From Kitasatospora setae KM-6054 (lineage in GTDB: Bacteria > Actinomycetota > Actinomycetes > Streptomycetales > Streptomycetaceae), in contig NC_016109.1 of the NCBI RefSeq assembly GCF_000269985.1, positions 2,170,001 through 2,234,000 on the forward strand: DNA of 64,000 bases. The letters run 5' to 3'. Positions 13,954 to 22,567 of this stretch are shown here, one piece after another. The notes beneath the pieces are model-generated. The model searched no databases and was not told the DNA's origin. It was given only the letters and a program-made list of their open reading frames with translations. Both the position numbers and the translations under genes were made by a program. Every line of letters starts with the position of its first letter. Position 1 is the first letter of the stretch.

Positions 13954-16900
13954 TCAGTGGCGGCGTCCGGAGCGGCGCTTGGCCAGCACGGTCAGCAGTA
14001 CACCGCCGACCGTGAGCACCCCGGCCAGCAGGCCCAGCGCACTGCCGGGCACGTCGGAACCGGTGTGCGGGAGGCTGCCGCCGCTCTCGCTCGGCGAGGG
14101 GACGGGCGGGAGCGGGGACGCCGTGCCGCCCGAGGAGCCGGCGCTCGGGCTGGGGCTCGGGCTGGGCGAGGGCGCCGGCGAGATCGAACCCGACGGGCTG
14201 GACGAGGGCGACGGCGAGGGCGACGGGCTCGGCGAGGTCGAGCCGGACGGGCTGGGCGACGGGCTGGGCGACGGGCTGGGGCTCGGCTCGGGCTCCGGGG
14301 GCAGCAGGCCCAGGTCGAGGTCGAGGTAGCGCTGCCCGCCGGCCAGCGGGACGGTCTGGGTCAGGCCGGTGACCGGGTCGCCGTCGGAGTCGATCGCCGG
14401 GTCGCCGCCGACGTGCCGGGCGGTGACCGTGTGGTCCTTCGGCAGCGTCGCCAGGTCGAAGCGGACGGCGTACGAGCCGTCGGGCAGCCGGTCGAACAGG
14501 TAGTGGCCACTCGCGTCGGTGGTGGCGGTGACCGGGGTGCCGTTCAGGTCGCGGACCGGTTCGCCGGCCGCGTCGAGCAGCGCCACGCCCACCCCGGCCA
14601 CCCCGGGCTCGCCGGGCTGCTGGAGGCCGTCGCGGTTGTCGTCGCGCCAGACCAGGTCGCCGAGCGCGTTGTCCGACGGCGCGGTCTGCCGGACGGCGAC
14701 GCCGACCTTGGCGGGCTCGGCCGGGAGCAGCCGGCTGCCGGTGTTGTCGGTGGCGGTGTAGCCGAAGGAGTTCCAGGCGTACGCGGCGTCGGGCGCGTCG
14801 TAGGGGGCGGTCATGGGCCACTCCAGGGTGAAGGAGGCGCCGGGGTCGAGGGTGCCGGGGCGGCTGATCCGGAACCAGGCGGCGTTGCCGGGGCCGGGGA
14901 AGGTGGTGCTCCAGACCGCGTTCGGGTCGCAGCCGGGGTCCTCGGCGGGCGGCAGCAGGGCGTCCACGCAGGGCTGCCTGGTGGTGGTGTACTCGATCAC
15001 GACACTGGGGTCGCTGCTGGTCAGCGGCGTCCGCAGAGCGGGCGCCCAGGCGCTGCCGCGGGGGGCTTCGGGGTGCAGCACGTAGCCGTCGCCGGGGGTG
15101 GGCAGCCGGTCGTAGGAGAGGAACGCGGTGACCGGGTCGGGCGAGTCGTTGCGGACGGTCATCCGGTAGGAGAGCCGGCCGCCGGGGGTGGTGGTGCCCA
15201 TGCTGCCGTAGTCGGCGTCGAGGTCGCCCTTGACCTCCTTGTAGGAGCGCAGCACGCTCGGCACCTGCACCTCGACCTGCGAGGTGGCGTGGCACATGGT
15301 CTCGGTGCGGTCGCCGTCGCCGTTCAGGTCGAGCAGGTCGGGGACGCCGCTGTCGGCGCCGTTGTAGAAGCAGCTGACCGGCAGGGTGGGCCGGTCGGCG
15401 GTGACGAAGACCTCGTTGGTGAGGGTCCCGGAGCGGACGCTGCCGGCGACCTGGACGTCGAACCGCACCCGGTAGGCGAGTTGGTCGTGCAGGTAGGTCA
15501 TGTCGGGCGCGCCGGCCGGCCAGGTCAGTTTGAGGATCTGCCGGCCGTCGGCGCCGGGGACCACCTCGACGGACTGCGGGAGCTTGGCGTCCGGGTAGCC
15601 GGGGGTGGTGCGCAGCGAGCCGTCGACGTAGACCAGGCCGGCCGGGAGGACGTCGTACAGCACCAGCGGGCGGTCCAGGGCGCGGCCGGTGCGGTTGTAG
15701 GGGATCACCTCGAAGGTGGCGGTGCCGCCGGCCGAGGTGACGGCGCCCGCGGTGGTGGTCTTGGCGGCGCCGAGGTTGGTGGCGGGGGTGACGGTGGTGT
15801 CGGCGCAGCCGGTGGCGGCGGCGGTGGTGGTGCCGTCGGTGGTGGTGTTGGTGACGCAGTTGGTCAGCGGGGCGGGGGCGGGGCGGCCGTCGTGGCCGGT
15901 GGCGAGGACCTGGGTGACGACCTGGACGCTGCCGCCGGGGGACCAGCCGGTGGGCAGGTCGCCGTTCCAGGTGAACCGGAGGCCGTCGAGCCAGCGTCCG
16001 GCGGGGATGCCGAGGACGTCGGCGGCGGGGTCGCCGGCGCCCTCGGCGAAGGTGACCCGGCGGTCGGTGGCGCCGTCGAAGGGGGTGCCGGGGGTGAAGG
16101 TCAGCCAGGTCGGGTCGCCGTTGAGCCGGTACTGGAAGGCCATCGTGATGCCGGCCGGGTTCCACGGCTGGAACTGGAGGGACTGCGGGTAGAGCCAGTC
16201 GTAGAGGTCGGCGGTGGTGCCGGTGCCGGGGTCGGTCATGGTGAGGCTGGTGGCGGGCGCGGCGGTGTTGGTGGTGAAGAGGCTGAAGCCGTTGAGGTCG
16301 CCGGAGACCGAGGAGGCGGCCCAGCTCTTGCTGGCGGTGACCTGGACGTCGGTGATCGGCGGCTGGAACTGGCTGGTGGTGGCCTGCGCGCTGGACAGGC
16401 TCTGCTCGGGGTCGGTGCCGAGCGGGTCGCCGAGCAGTTCGACGTTGTTGGTGGAGGTGGTGCCGGTGGGGAAGTCCGCCTCCGGGTAGTAGACGACGAG
16501 CACGCCGGGGGTGCGGCAGCCGGCCTGGCCGTTGCCGGAGCGGAACTCCCCGATGTCGTAGCCCCAGGTGTTCGGCCCGGGCGCGACCTGGCTCCAGCCG
16601 GGCGAGCGGCCGGTGTCGACGACCGCCCCGGCGGGCAGCGTGTCGAACAGCCGGCTGCTGTCCAGGTCGACGTTGACGCCGTCGGTGGAGCAGGCGCTGA
16701 ACTGGTAGGTGACGGTGCGGCCGTCCGCGCTGGCGGTCTGCACGCCCTTGGTGGTCTGGTACGTCGGGGCGACCTGGGCGGTGACGGTGGCGGTGCCGGT
16801 CTGCGGGCTCTCGCCGTCGACCGTCAGCTGCGCCGTGTTGGTGGCGGAAGTGCCGTTGCCGGTGGTCCAGTTGGGGAAGCGCAGGGTGACCCGGACGGCG

Positions 16901-17259
16901 GCGGTGGTGCCCGGGCTGAGGCTCTGCAGCTTGATGTCCAGGCTGCCGCCCGTCGCGCCGGCCGCGGGGACGGTCGAGCCGGCCACGTCGACGGTGCTCG
17001 GGTCGGGCACCCAGGAGACGAACTCCATGCTCGCGGGCAGCTGTTCGGTGATCCGGCCGTTCAGGCACTCGGTGACCGAGCACGAGTACTGCAGGGTGTA
17101 GGTGACGTTCTCCCCCGGCGCGACGGTGCTCTTGTCGGCGGTCTTGGTGAACGACACGGCGGCCTGGGCCGAGGGGGCCACCACGCCGCTGCCGAACAGC
17201 GAGGCGGCCAGTACCGTCAGGACGGAGGCGATCCGTCCGGCCCGTTGGGGAGTACGCAT
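13954..17259 (-). CDS. LPXTG-type (LPHTG) cell-wall-anchored surface protein
   Basis: A secreted protein of 1101 aa. It starts with a signal peptide (MRTPQRAGRIASVLTVLAAS...APSAQA) and ends with the sorting signal LPHTG, a hydrophobic helix and a basic tail (KRRSGRRH), so sortase anchoring to peptidoglycan is expected. The ectodomain is built of beta-sandwich repeats of the DUF11/conserved-repeat type (KTADKSTVAPGENVTYTLQYSC near residue 45). A SdrD B/Cna-B-like domain follows (about 900-1000, LGDLVWRDDNRDGLQQPGEPGVAGVGV), then a Pro-Ser-rich wall-spanning region. ATG 17259 is chosen because it gives a clean signal peptide, although its ribosome-binding site is weak. No sortase gene is adjacent. 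It may act in adhesion or as an aerial-hypha surface protein. Confidence 0.88.
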   Translation of the reverse strand: MRTPQRAGRIASVLTVLAASLFGSGVVAPSAQAAVSFTKTADKSTVAPGENVTYTLQYSCSVTECLNGRITEQLPASMEFVSWVPDPSTVDVAGSTVPAAGATGGSLDIKLQSLSPGTTAAVRVTLRFPNWTTGNGTSATNTAQLTVDGESPQTGTATVTAQVAPTYQTTKGVQTASADGRTVTYQFSACSTDGVNVDLDSSRLFDTLPAGAVVDTGRSPGWSQVAPGPNTWGYDIGEFRSGNGQAGCRTPGVLVVYYPEADFPTGTTSTNNVELLGDPLGTDPEQSLSSAQATTSQFQPPITDVQVTASKSWAASSVSGDLNGFSLFTTNTAAPATSLTMTDPGTGTTADLYDWLYPQSLQFQPWNPAGITMAFQYRLNGDPTWLTFTPGTPFDGATDRRVTFAEGAGDPAADVLGIPAGRWLDGLRFTWNGDLPTGWSPGGSVQVVTQVLATGHDGRPAPAPLTNCVTNTTTDGTTTAAATGCADTTVTPATNLGAAKTTTAGAVTSAGGTATFEVIPYNRTGRALDRPLVLYDVLPAGLVYVDGSLRTTPGYPDAKLPQSVEVVPGADGRQILKLTWPAGAPDMTYLHDQLAYRVRFDVQVAGSVRSGTLTNEVFVTADRPTLPVSCFYNGADSGVPDLLDLNGDGDRTETMCHATSQVEVQVPSVLRSYKEVKGDLDADYGSMGTTTPGGRLSYRMTVRNDSPDPVTAFLSYDRLPTPGDGYVLHPEAPRGSAWAPALRTPLTSSDPSVVIEYTTTRQPCVDALLPPAEDPGCDPNAVWSTTFPGPGNAAWFRISRPGTLDPGASFTLEWPMTAPYDAPDAAYAWNSFGYTATDNTGSRLLPAEPAKVGVAVRQTAPSDNALGDLVWRDDNRDGLQQPGEPGVAGVGVALLDAAGEPVRDLNGTPVTATTDASGHYLFDRLPDGSYAVRFDLATLPKDHTVTARHVGGDPAIDSDGDPVTGLTQTVPLAGGQRYLDLDLGLLPPEPEPSPSPSPSPSPSPSGSTSPSPSPSPSPSSSPSGSISPAPSPSPSPSPSAGSSGGTASPLPPVPSPSESGGSLPHTGSDVPGSALGLLAGVLTVGGVLLTVLAKRRSGRRH

Positions 17260-17346
17260 AGCGCGCAGTTCATCGGACCGCAGGCACCGAACCGGGGGCG
17301 GCGCGAACCGATCTGCGCACTTTTCACCCGTCCGGCGCAGCGTTTT

Positions 17347-17369
17347 CCGGCCGTCCGGCTGACGGCCGG
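17347..17369 (-). terminator. Stem-loop after the small-protein pair
   Basis: CCGGCCGTC (17347-17355) and GACGGCCGG (17361-17369) form a 9-bp stem with a 5-nt loop, 11 bp past the stop of the gene ending at 17380. Probable terminator separating it from the surface-protein gene. Confidence 0.55.
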
Positions 17370-17379
17370 TCACCCGGAC

Positions 17380-17625
17380 TCAGTACCAGCGCTCCTCCTC
17401 CTCGCGGTGGCGCTCGCGTCGGCGGCGTTCGGCCATCGCGGCGACGGTGCCGGTCAGGAAGGCGTCCCAGCAGTCCCGTTCCAGGGTGGCGGCCCGGTCG
17501 GTGCCGGCTGTACAGCGCGGGCACTCCCGGCAGGGGCGGTAGCGGTAGTCGGGGCTGCCCGGCGGTGGCCCGGCCTGCGCGGGGCCGCCCGGCGGCGGCC
17601 CGGCCTGCGACTGGTCGGCGGTCAC
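17380..17625 (-). CDS. Small hypothetical protein with a cysteine cluster
   Basis: 81 aa. The first 25 residues are Gly/Pro repeats (GPPPGGPAQAGPPPGSP), followed by YRPCRECPRCTAGTD, three cysteines that could bind a metal, then a helical Arg/Glu-rich tail ending RHREEEERWY. The GTG start at 17625 overlaps the stop of the upstream gene by 4 bp, so the two are translationally coupled. Function unknown. Confidence 0.6.
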   Translation of the reverse strand: MTADQSQAGPPPGGPAQAGPPPGSPDYRYRPCRECPRCTAGTDRAATLERDCWDAFLTGTVAAMAERRRRERHREEEERWY

Positions 17626-17858
17626 GACTCCTCCTCGATCTGGGCCCAGATGACGGTCTGCCCGTCCGCGGTGACGGACCCCCAGCGGTCGGCGGTGCGC
17701 AGGGCCCGGAGCAGTTCGCTCCAGGTCGGGATGTCGTCGGGCGGGCAGGGGATGGTGATCCTGGTGCTGCCGGGGGCGGACCGCACGTCGGCCCGTACGC
17801 CGGTGGCCCGTTCGATCGCCGTCCGCAGGTCGGACGCGCGCGTGCTGATCTGCACCAC
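17622..17858 (-). CDS. Small hypothetical protein
   Basis: 78 aa, mixed alpha/beta composition (STRITIPCPPDDIPTWSELLRALRTADRWGSVTADGQTVIWAQIEEES). No recognised family. It starts at GTG 17858 or the next GTG codon; a GGGGGA run lies immediately upstream. It overlaps the next small gene by 4 bp and is divergent from a GntR regulator, sharing a 102-bp intergenic region that contains two adjoining palindromes. It may be under that regulator's control. Confidence 0.6.
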   Translation of the reverse strand: MVQISTRASDLRTAIERATGVRADVRSAPGSTRITIPCPPDDIPTWSELLRALRTADRWGSVTADGQTVIWAQIEEES

Positions 17859-17871
17859 TCCCCCAGGGTAC

Positions 17872-17898
17872 GCATAGGGCTATGCTCTACACGTAGAG
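17872..17898. promoter_or_regulatory. Two adjoining palindromes in the GntR divergent promoter
   Basis: GCATAG GG CTATGC (17872-17885) and CTCTAC AC GTAGAG (17885-17898) share one base and fill 27 bp of the region between the small-protein pair and the GntR gene. Both have 6-bp perfect arms. They are good candidates for autoregulatory GntR operators. Confidence 0.55.
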
Positions 17899-17960
17899 TA
17901 GTGCCACGAGGGATACTGTGTCACCGATTGGCCGGACCGCACACCCCTCGGAGGACGTCG

Positions 17961-18713
17961 ATGACCGCCAGCGGGCCCTCCGCTTACCTTCAGGTGGCCG
18001 AGCAGATCCGCGAGCGGATCGCCGCCGGCGAGTACCCGCCGGGCAGTCAACTCCCGTCCCTGGCCGAGCTGCGGGCCCAGTACGGCTTCTCGCACGGCGT
18101 CGGCCAGTCCGCGTACCGGCTGCTGGAGCAGGAGGGCGTGGTGCTCGCCAAGCAGGGCCGCGGCTACTTCGTCCGGGTGGAGGAACCGCGCCGCGTGCTG
18201 GTCCGCCGGGGCGACGGCAAGACCGGCCCGGACACCGAGGGCCTCGCCGAACAGGGCGCCGCCGCGACCTGGCAGAGCCACTCCACCACCGAGGCCGCGA
18301 CCGGCGAACTCGCCGAACGCCTCGGCGTCGAACCCGGCAGCCCGGTCATGCACACCTCGTACCTCTACCTGGTCGACGGCGACCCCGGCTACCTCGCCGA
18401 GTCCTGGGAGCCGATGTCCGTCACCGGCCACCACCTGGTGGTGCTGCCCGAGGCCGGCCCGTACACCGGGATCGGGATCCCCGCGCGGATGGCCCTGATC
18501 GGCATCGAGGTCGGCGACCCCGTCGAGGAGGTCACCGCCCGCGCCCTCACCCGCGCCGAGGCCCAGACCCTCGGCCTGCTCCCCGGCGCGCCCGCCCTCG
18601 CCGTCCGCCGCACCCACTACGACCGGGCCACCGGCCGGCCCGTCGAGACCGCCGACCTCGTCCTGCCCGGCGAGCTCTGGGCCACCCGGTACGGGCGCCG
18701 CCCCGGCGACTGA
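17961..18713 (+). CDS. GntR family (HutC-type) transcriptional regulator
   Basis: 250 aa. The N-terminal winged helix (about 8-75) reads YLQVAEQIRERIAAGEYPPGSQLPSLAELRAQYGFSHGVGQSAYRLLEQEGVVLAKQGRGYFV, typical of GntR. The C-terminal UTRA effector domain (about 95-245) contains GVEPGSPVMHTSYLYLVDGDPGYLAESWEPM. HutC-type members bind a small-molecule ligand that releases the operator. The ATG at 17961 follows GGAGG. The divergent small genes share its promoter region. A TetR gene follows on the same strand 83 bp away. Confidence 0.92.
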   Translation: MTASGPSAYLQVAEQIRERIAAGEYPPGSQLPSLAELRAQYGFSHGVGQSAYRLLEQEGVVLAKQGRGYFVRVEEPRRVLVRRGDGKTGPDTEGLAEQGAAATWQSHSTTEAATGELAERLGVEPGSPVMHTSYLYLVDGDPGYLAESWEPMSVTGHHLVVLPEAGPYTGIGIPARMALIGIEVGDPVEEVTARALTRAEAQTLGLLPGAPALAVRRTHYDRATGRPVETADLVLPGELWATRYGRRPGD

Positions 18714-18796
18714 ACCGGGGCCGCCCGCGCCGCCCGCGCCGACGCCGTGGGGGAGACTGGGCTCCGAACCGCACCACCCCCGAGGAGCACCCACCC

Positions 18797-19399
18797 ATGG
18801 CGCAGCCCCGCCCCCGCCGCCCGGCGCGCCCCCGCGAAGAGGTCTACGCCGCCGCCCGCGCCGCGATCGCCGAACACGGCCTCGCCCGGCTCACCATGGC
18901 CGGCCTCGGCGAACAGCTCGGCATGAGCGCCGGACACCTCCTCTACTACTTCGGCAGCAAGGACCAGCTCCTGCTGGAGACCCTCCGCTGGAGCGAGGCC
19001 CAGCTCGGCGAGCGCCGCGGCCGCGAGCTCGCCCGGCCCGGGGCGCCCGTCCTCGAACGGCTCGACCGCTACCTGGAGCTGTACCTCCCGGAGGGGCCCG
19101 GCGACCCGCGCTGGATCCTCTGGATCGAGGTCTGGAGCCGCTCCCCCGGCACCGCCGAACTCCGCCAGGGCCAGCTCGACATCGAAGCCCCCTGGCAGGA
19201 CGACCTCACCGCCCTCCTCACCGAGGGCCGCACCGCCGGCCTGCTCCCCGCCGCCGGCACCACCCCCGCCCGCGCCACCCAGCTCCGCGCCCTGCTCGAC
19301 GGCCTCGCCATCCCGCTCGCCATCGGCCTCCCGCACGCCACCCGCCCCGCCGCCCTCGCCCAGGCCCGCGAGGCGGCGCACGCCCTGCTGGGGATCTGA
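18797..19399 (+). CDS. TetR family transcriptional regulator
   Basis: 200 aa. The N-terminal helix-turn-helix (about 10-60, AIAEHGLARLTMAGLGEQLGMSAGHLLYYFGSKDQLLL) is typical of TetR, and the helical C-terminal domain would bind a ligand and dimerise. Strong GAGGAG precedes the ATG. There is no divergent target gene, and the downstream phosphatase gene is convergent, so its regulon cannot be inferred from context. Tryptophans in the ligand domain (WILWIEVWSRS) resemble the BetI/TetR_C_6 group. Confidence 0.9.
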   Translation: MAQPRPRRPARPREEVYAAARAAIAEHGLARLTMAGLGEQLGMSAGHLLYYFGSKDQLLLETLRWSEAQLGERRGRELARPGAPVLERLDRYLELYLPEGPGDPRWILWIEVWSRSPGTAELRQGQLDIEAPWQDDLTALLTEGRTAGLLPAAGTTPARATQLRALLDGLAIPLAIGLPHATRPAALAQAREAAHALLGI

Positions 19400-19418
19400 C
19401 GGCCGCGCCGGGGCCGCC

Positions 19419-20933
19419 CTACTCCGTCCAGACCGCCGCCGCGGTCCGGTCGTCCGCGTAGCCCTTGGCGCGGACGTGGATCTGGCGCAGGAAGTCGACG
19501 GTGCCCGGCGGGTGCGGGTGCGCCCAGTGGTTGGAGAGGAAGTGCGCGACGGCGGGCTCCTCGGCGATCGGCTCGGCCAGGCCCGGGGTGCACAGCAGCA
19601 GGATGTCGCCGGAGGTGGCCGGGACGAGGCGGAAGCGGAACGGCCGGGGCGCCGGCATCGCGGCCGGGGGCAGCGGGGGCTGCCCGTCGGGGTGGTGCAG
19701 CAGGCGCGCGGCGTACGCGTCGATCCAGTGGCCCGAGCGCAGCAGGTACAGGCCGCCCGGGCCGGTGCCGAACGCGGCGCGGTGGGTCGCGGCCGGGTCG
19801 GCGGACATCAGCAGGCAGTGCAGCGACGCGGTCTCCTCCGGCGGCAGCCCGGCCGGCGTCCCGTCGGCGCCCCCGGCGGCCTCCTCGGCGGCGCTGCGCA
19901 GGTGCGCCGCGGCCTGCAGGGCGATCCGCTGGAGGCCGTAGCGCAGCCGGTCACGGGCGCCGGCCCGCAGGTCGGCGGCGAGTTCGGCCCGGCTGCGGCC
20001 GATCGCGGCGGCGAGCTGCCGGGACGCCTCGGCGGCCGCGGCCGACCCCCAGCCGGCGTTGGCCCGGCGGGCGGGCGCGGCCAGCACCGTCAGCACCAGC
20101 GCCTCCTCGCCCTCGCCGAACCGGACGGTGAGCAGGCTGTCGGTGCGCGGCTCACCCCGGTAGCGGGCGGAGTCGCCGCGGATCGACACCGCCCGCAGCG
20201 TGGTGCCCGCGAACTGGGCGCCGTCGATCGCGGTGTCCGGCACCACCGCGCCCAACCCGGCCGGATCGGCGGCGGCCAGGCTGGTCGGCTCGGGCGCGTA
20301 CGTCGGCGGCCGCTCCCCCACGTGCGGCACGGCGGGCACCTGCGGACGCCCCGTCCACGGCGCGGCCCGCTCCGGCTGCCGGGCCGCCGGTGCGGGCGCG
20401 GGCGGGGGCTCCGGTGCGGGAGCGGGTGCGGGCTCCGGTGCGGGAGCGGGCTCCGGCTCCGGCTCCGGTACGGGCTTCAGCATCGACACCGGTTCGGGCT
20501 CGGGCGCCGCCAGCGGTACGTCCGCCAGCGTCGGTGTCGGCTCCGGCACCGGCTCCGGCTCGGGCTCCGGCGCGGCCGCCGGTGCCGCCGCCGTGATCTC
20601 GGTCTCGTCCGGCAGGTCCGGCCAGGCCGCCTCGGCCCAGCTGCGCGGCGACGAGCCGAGCGACGCCTCCGCCTCGTGCACCGGCTCGTCCGCCGGCTCG
20701 TCCGCCGGCTCGTCCGGGGCCGCCGGCGCCTCCGCCGGGGGCGGGGTCTCGTCGGTGGTGGGCCGGCGTTGCGGGGCGATGAGTCCGGCGGCGGTGGTGA
20801 ACCAGTCGTCGACGGTGCCGGTGTCGGTGTGCGCGGCCGGGGTGTCGGGGAGGGTGCCGGCGGGGCCCGCGTAGACGGTGTGCCACCAGGTGTCGTCGGG
20901 ACGGGGCTGCCTGGCTGCGCCCTGCTCGTTCAA
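19419..20933 (-). CDS. PP2C-like protein phosphatase domain protein
   Basis: A protein of about 504 aa. The N-terminal 230 aa are low-complexity, rich in Ala, Pro and Glu (repeats such as PEPEPEPAPAPEP), and probably disordered. The C-terminal part (about 235-504) resembles a degenerate PP2C phosphatase: DSLLTVRFGEGEEALVLTVLA, an alanine-rich helical region, GPGGLYLLRSGHWIDAY, and GDILLLCTPGLAEPI (the usual ...CTDGL replaced by CTPGL). Loss of that Asp suggests a weak or non-catalytic domain. I prefer TTG 20933 because AGGAG is ideally spaced before it; ATG 20975 is the alternative and would add 14 aa. Substrate unknown. Confidence 0.65.
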   Translation of the reverse strand: MNEQGAARQPRPDDTWWHTVYAGPAGTLPDTPAAHTDTGTVDDWFTTAAGLIAPQRRPTTDETPPPAEAPAAPDEPADEPADEPVHEAEASLGSSPRSWAEAAWPDLPDETEITAAAPAAAPEPEPEPVPEPTPTLADVPLAAPEPEPVSMLKPVPEPEPEPAPAPEPAPAPAPEPPPAPAPAARQPERAAPWTGRPQVPAVPHVGERPPTYAPEPTSLAAADPAGLGAVVPDTAIDGAQFAGTTLRAVSIRGDSARYRGEPRTDSLLTVRFGEGEEALVLTVLAAPARRANAGWGSAAAAEASRQLAAAIGRSRAELAADLRAGARDRLRYGLQRIALQAAAHLRSAAEEAAGGADGTPAGLPPEETASLHCLLMSADPAATHRAAFGTGPGGLYLLRSGHWIDAYAARLLHHPDGQPPLPPAAMPAPRPFRFRLVPATSGDILLLCTPGLAEPIAEEPAVAHFLSNHWAHPHPPGTVDFLRQIHVRAKGYADDRTAAAVWTE

Positions 20934-21186
20934 CTGACCGCTCCTGATCCGTGAGGGGGCCGGACGTCTGGTCATTCTTCCGAAGGACGAGGACGCTGTC
21001 CGGGATTCGGGACATCGCGCGGACGGCCGGGGAGGTGTTCCGGCCACCGGGACGCCCGGGCGGGGCGGAGCGGGTGCGGGCGGGCGCCAACAGGGCCTTC
21101 GGGGACGGGGTCGAGAGGCGTTCGGCCGGAAAATGAGAGTCCGATGGGGGCATCGCTTCACCCGATCGGCTGATTAATATGTGCGC

Positions 21187-21723
21187 ATGACCGCGCCAGG
21201 ATCTCGTACTCGCCCCGGAGGGCCCGCTCACGCGGTGCTCCGCCCGGTGGCGGTGCTGTGGTCCCTGCTGCTGGCCGCGCTGCTCGCGCTGCTGCCGTGC
21301 GCCGCGAGCGCGCGGACGCTGAGCGGTGCCCCGGCGTCCGGCCCGGAGGCGCACGGCGTGTCCGCGCGTCCGGTCGCGAAGCCGGCCGAGGGGCCGTCCG
21401 CCCGGGCCGCCACCGCCGGGGAGCGCGCGGACGCGGCGCAGCACCCGGCGGCCCAGCACCCGGCCGCGGCCTCGGACGCGCCCGGCGCGGGGTTCATCCT
21501 GTGCGTCGCGGAGGGTCCGGGCCAGGTGCCCGGGCACGGCTGCTCCAGCCACCCCTTCTGCGGCCCGGAGTCGCACCTGCCGAACGCGCCTCCGCAGCCC
21601 GGCACGGCCGTCCGTCCGCTGCTGGTCGCCCCGCCGGCGCCGGCCGCTGCCGCGGCCTGCGGCACCCCGACGGGGTCGCACCACGCCCCCGACCTGCACG
21701 TCCTGCAGGTTCACCGGTCCTGA
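21187..21723 (+). CDS. Secreted or membrane-anchored hypothetical protein
   Basis: 178 aa from ATG 21187 (GTG 21181 is an alternative). Residues about 20-43 form one hydrophobic segment (LRPVAVLWSLLLAALLALLPCAASA), a signal peptide or anchor. The rest is Ala/Pro-rich with a Cys/His patch (GHGCSSHPFCGPESHLP) that might bind metal. It is followed by a DUF3105 gene and a DUF305 gene, both with extracytoplasmic domains. This suggests a small envelope cluster, perhaps for metal handling. No known family recognised. Confidence 0.6.
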   Translation: MTAPGSRTRPGGPAHAVLRPVAVLWSLLLAALLALLPCAASARTLSGAPASGPEAHGVSARPVAKPAEGPSARAATAGERADAAQHPAAQHPAAASDAPGAGFILCVAEGPGQVPGHGCSSHPFCGPESHLPNAPPQPGTAVRPLLVAPPAPAAAAACGTPTGSHHAPDLHVLQVHRS

Positions 21724-21835
21724 GCGGAACCCACCGCCGACCGACGCCCCGCCGCGCGGGGAGGTCGGCGGCTCCGCTGCCCCCACCCCACCGCAGACCG
21801 CCGTGCCGAGCACGGCGGGGACAAGGAAGACACCC

Positions 21836-22567
21836 ATGGGTTCCGCCTCGAAGCAGTCCAACCCGACCGGCAAGCAGCCGAAGCCGGGCAGCAAGTCCGC
21901 CCAGCAGGCCGACCGCCGGGCCCGGATCGCCGAGCTGCGCGCCGTCGAGCAGCGCCGCGAGCGCCGCAACAAGATCCTCACCATCGGCATCTCGTCCGCC
22001 CTGGTGCTCGCCATGATCGGCGGCGGCACCTGGCTGGCACTGGACGCCAAGGACAAGAACGACAAGAAGGCCGCCGCCGCCAAGGTCGCCGCCGACGCCG
22101 CGCAGAAGGCCAAGGACGACGCCGCGAAGGCCGACATCCCGGGCCTGCAGACCTTCGGCAAGCTCACCCAGAACCACGTCAAGACGGACGTGAAGTACCC
22201 GCAGACCCCGCCGGTCGGCGGTGACCACGACCCGGTCTGGCAGACCTGCATGAGCAACGTCTACGACAAGCCGGTCCGGAACGAGAACGCCGTCCACTCG
22301 CTGGAGCACGGCGCGGTCTGGGTCACCTACAACGGCAAGGCCACCCCCGAGGACATCAAGACCCTCGGTGACAAGGTCAAGGCCACCCCGTACACCCTGA
22401 TGAGCCCGTACCCGGACGAGCAGGGCACCATCACGCTGACCGCGTGGAGCAACCAGCTGGTGGTGGACTCGGCCAGCGACCCGCGGGTGGAGACCTTCCT
22501 CGCCAAGTTCGTCCAGGGCCCGCAGACGCTCGAACAGGGCGCGAGCTGCAGCTCGGGGCAGATGTGA
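21836..22567 (+). CDS. DUF3105 membrane-anchored protein
   Basis: 243 aa. A charged, Lys/Arg-rich N-terminus (about 1-48) precedes one transmembrane helix (about 50-70, ILTIGISSALVLAMIGGGTWLAL), an Ala/Lys/Asp-rich coiled stretch, and an extracytoplasmic DUF3105 domain (about 115-243). The domain motif PVGGDHDPVWQTCMSNVYDKPV and VHSLEHGAVWVTY is clear; its conserved His residues suggest metal binding. AAGGAAG lies 9 bp before the ATG. The last 4 bp overlap the DUF305 gene, so the pair is translationally coupled. Function of the family is not established. Confidence 0.85.
   Translation: MGSASKQSNPTGKQPKPGSKSAQQADRRARIAELRAVEQRRERRNKILTIGISSALVLAMIGGGTWLALDAKDKNDKKAAAAKVAADAAQKAKDDAAKADIPGLQTFGKLTQNHVKTDVKYPQTPPVGGDHDPVWQTCMSNVYDKPVRNENAVHSLEHGAVWVTYNGKATPEDIKTLGDKVKATPYTLMSPYPDEQGTITLTAWSNQLVVDSASDPRVETFLAKFVQGPQTLEQGASCSSGQM

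Noticed and set aside
13957..17877. 1306-codon open frame on the plus strand
   Set aside because: Antisense shadow of the LPHTG surface protein, Gly/Ala-rich with no domain.
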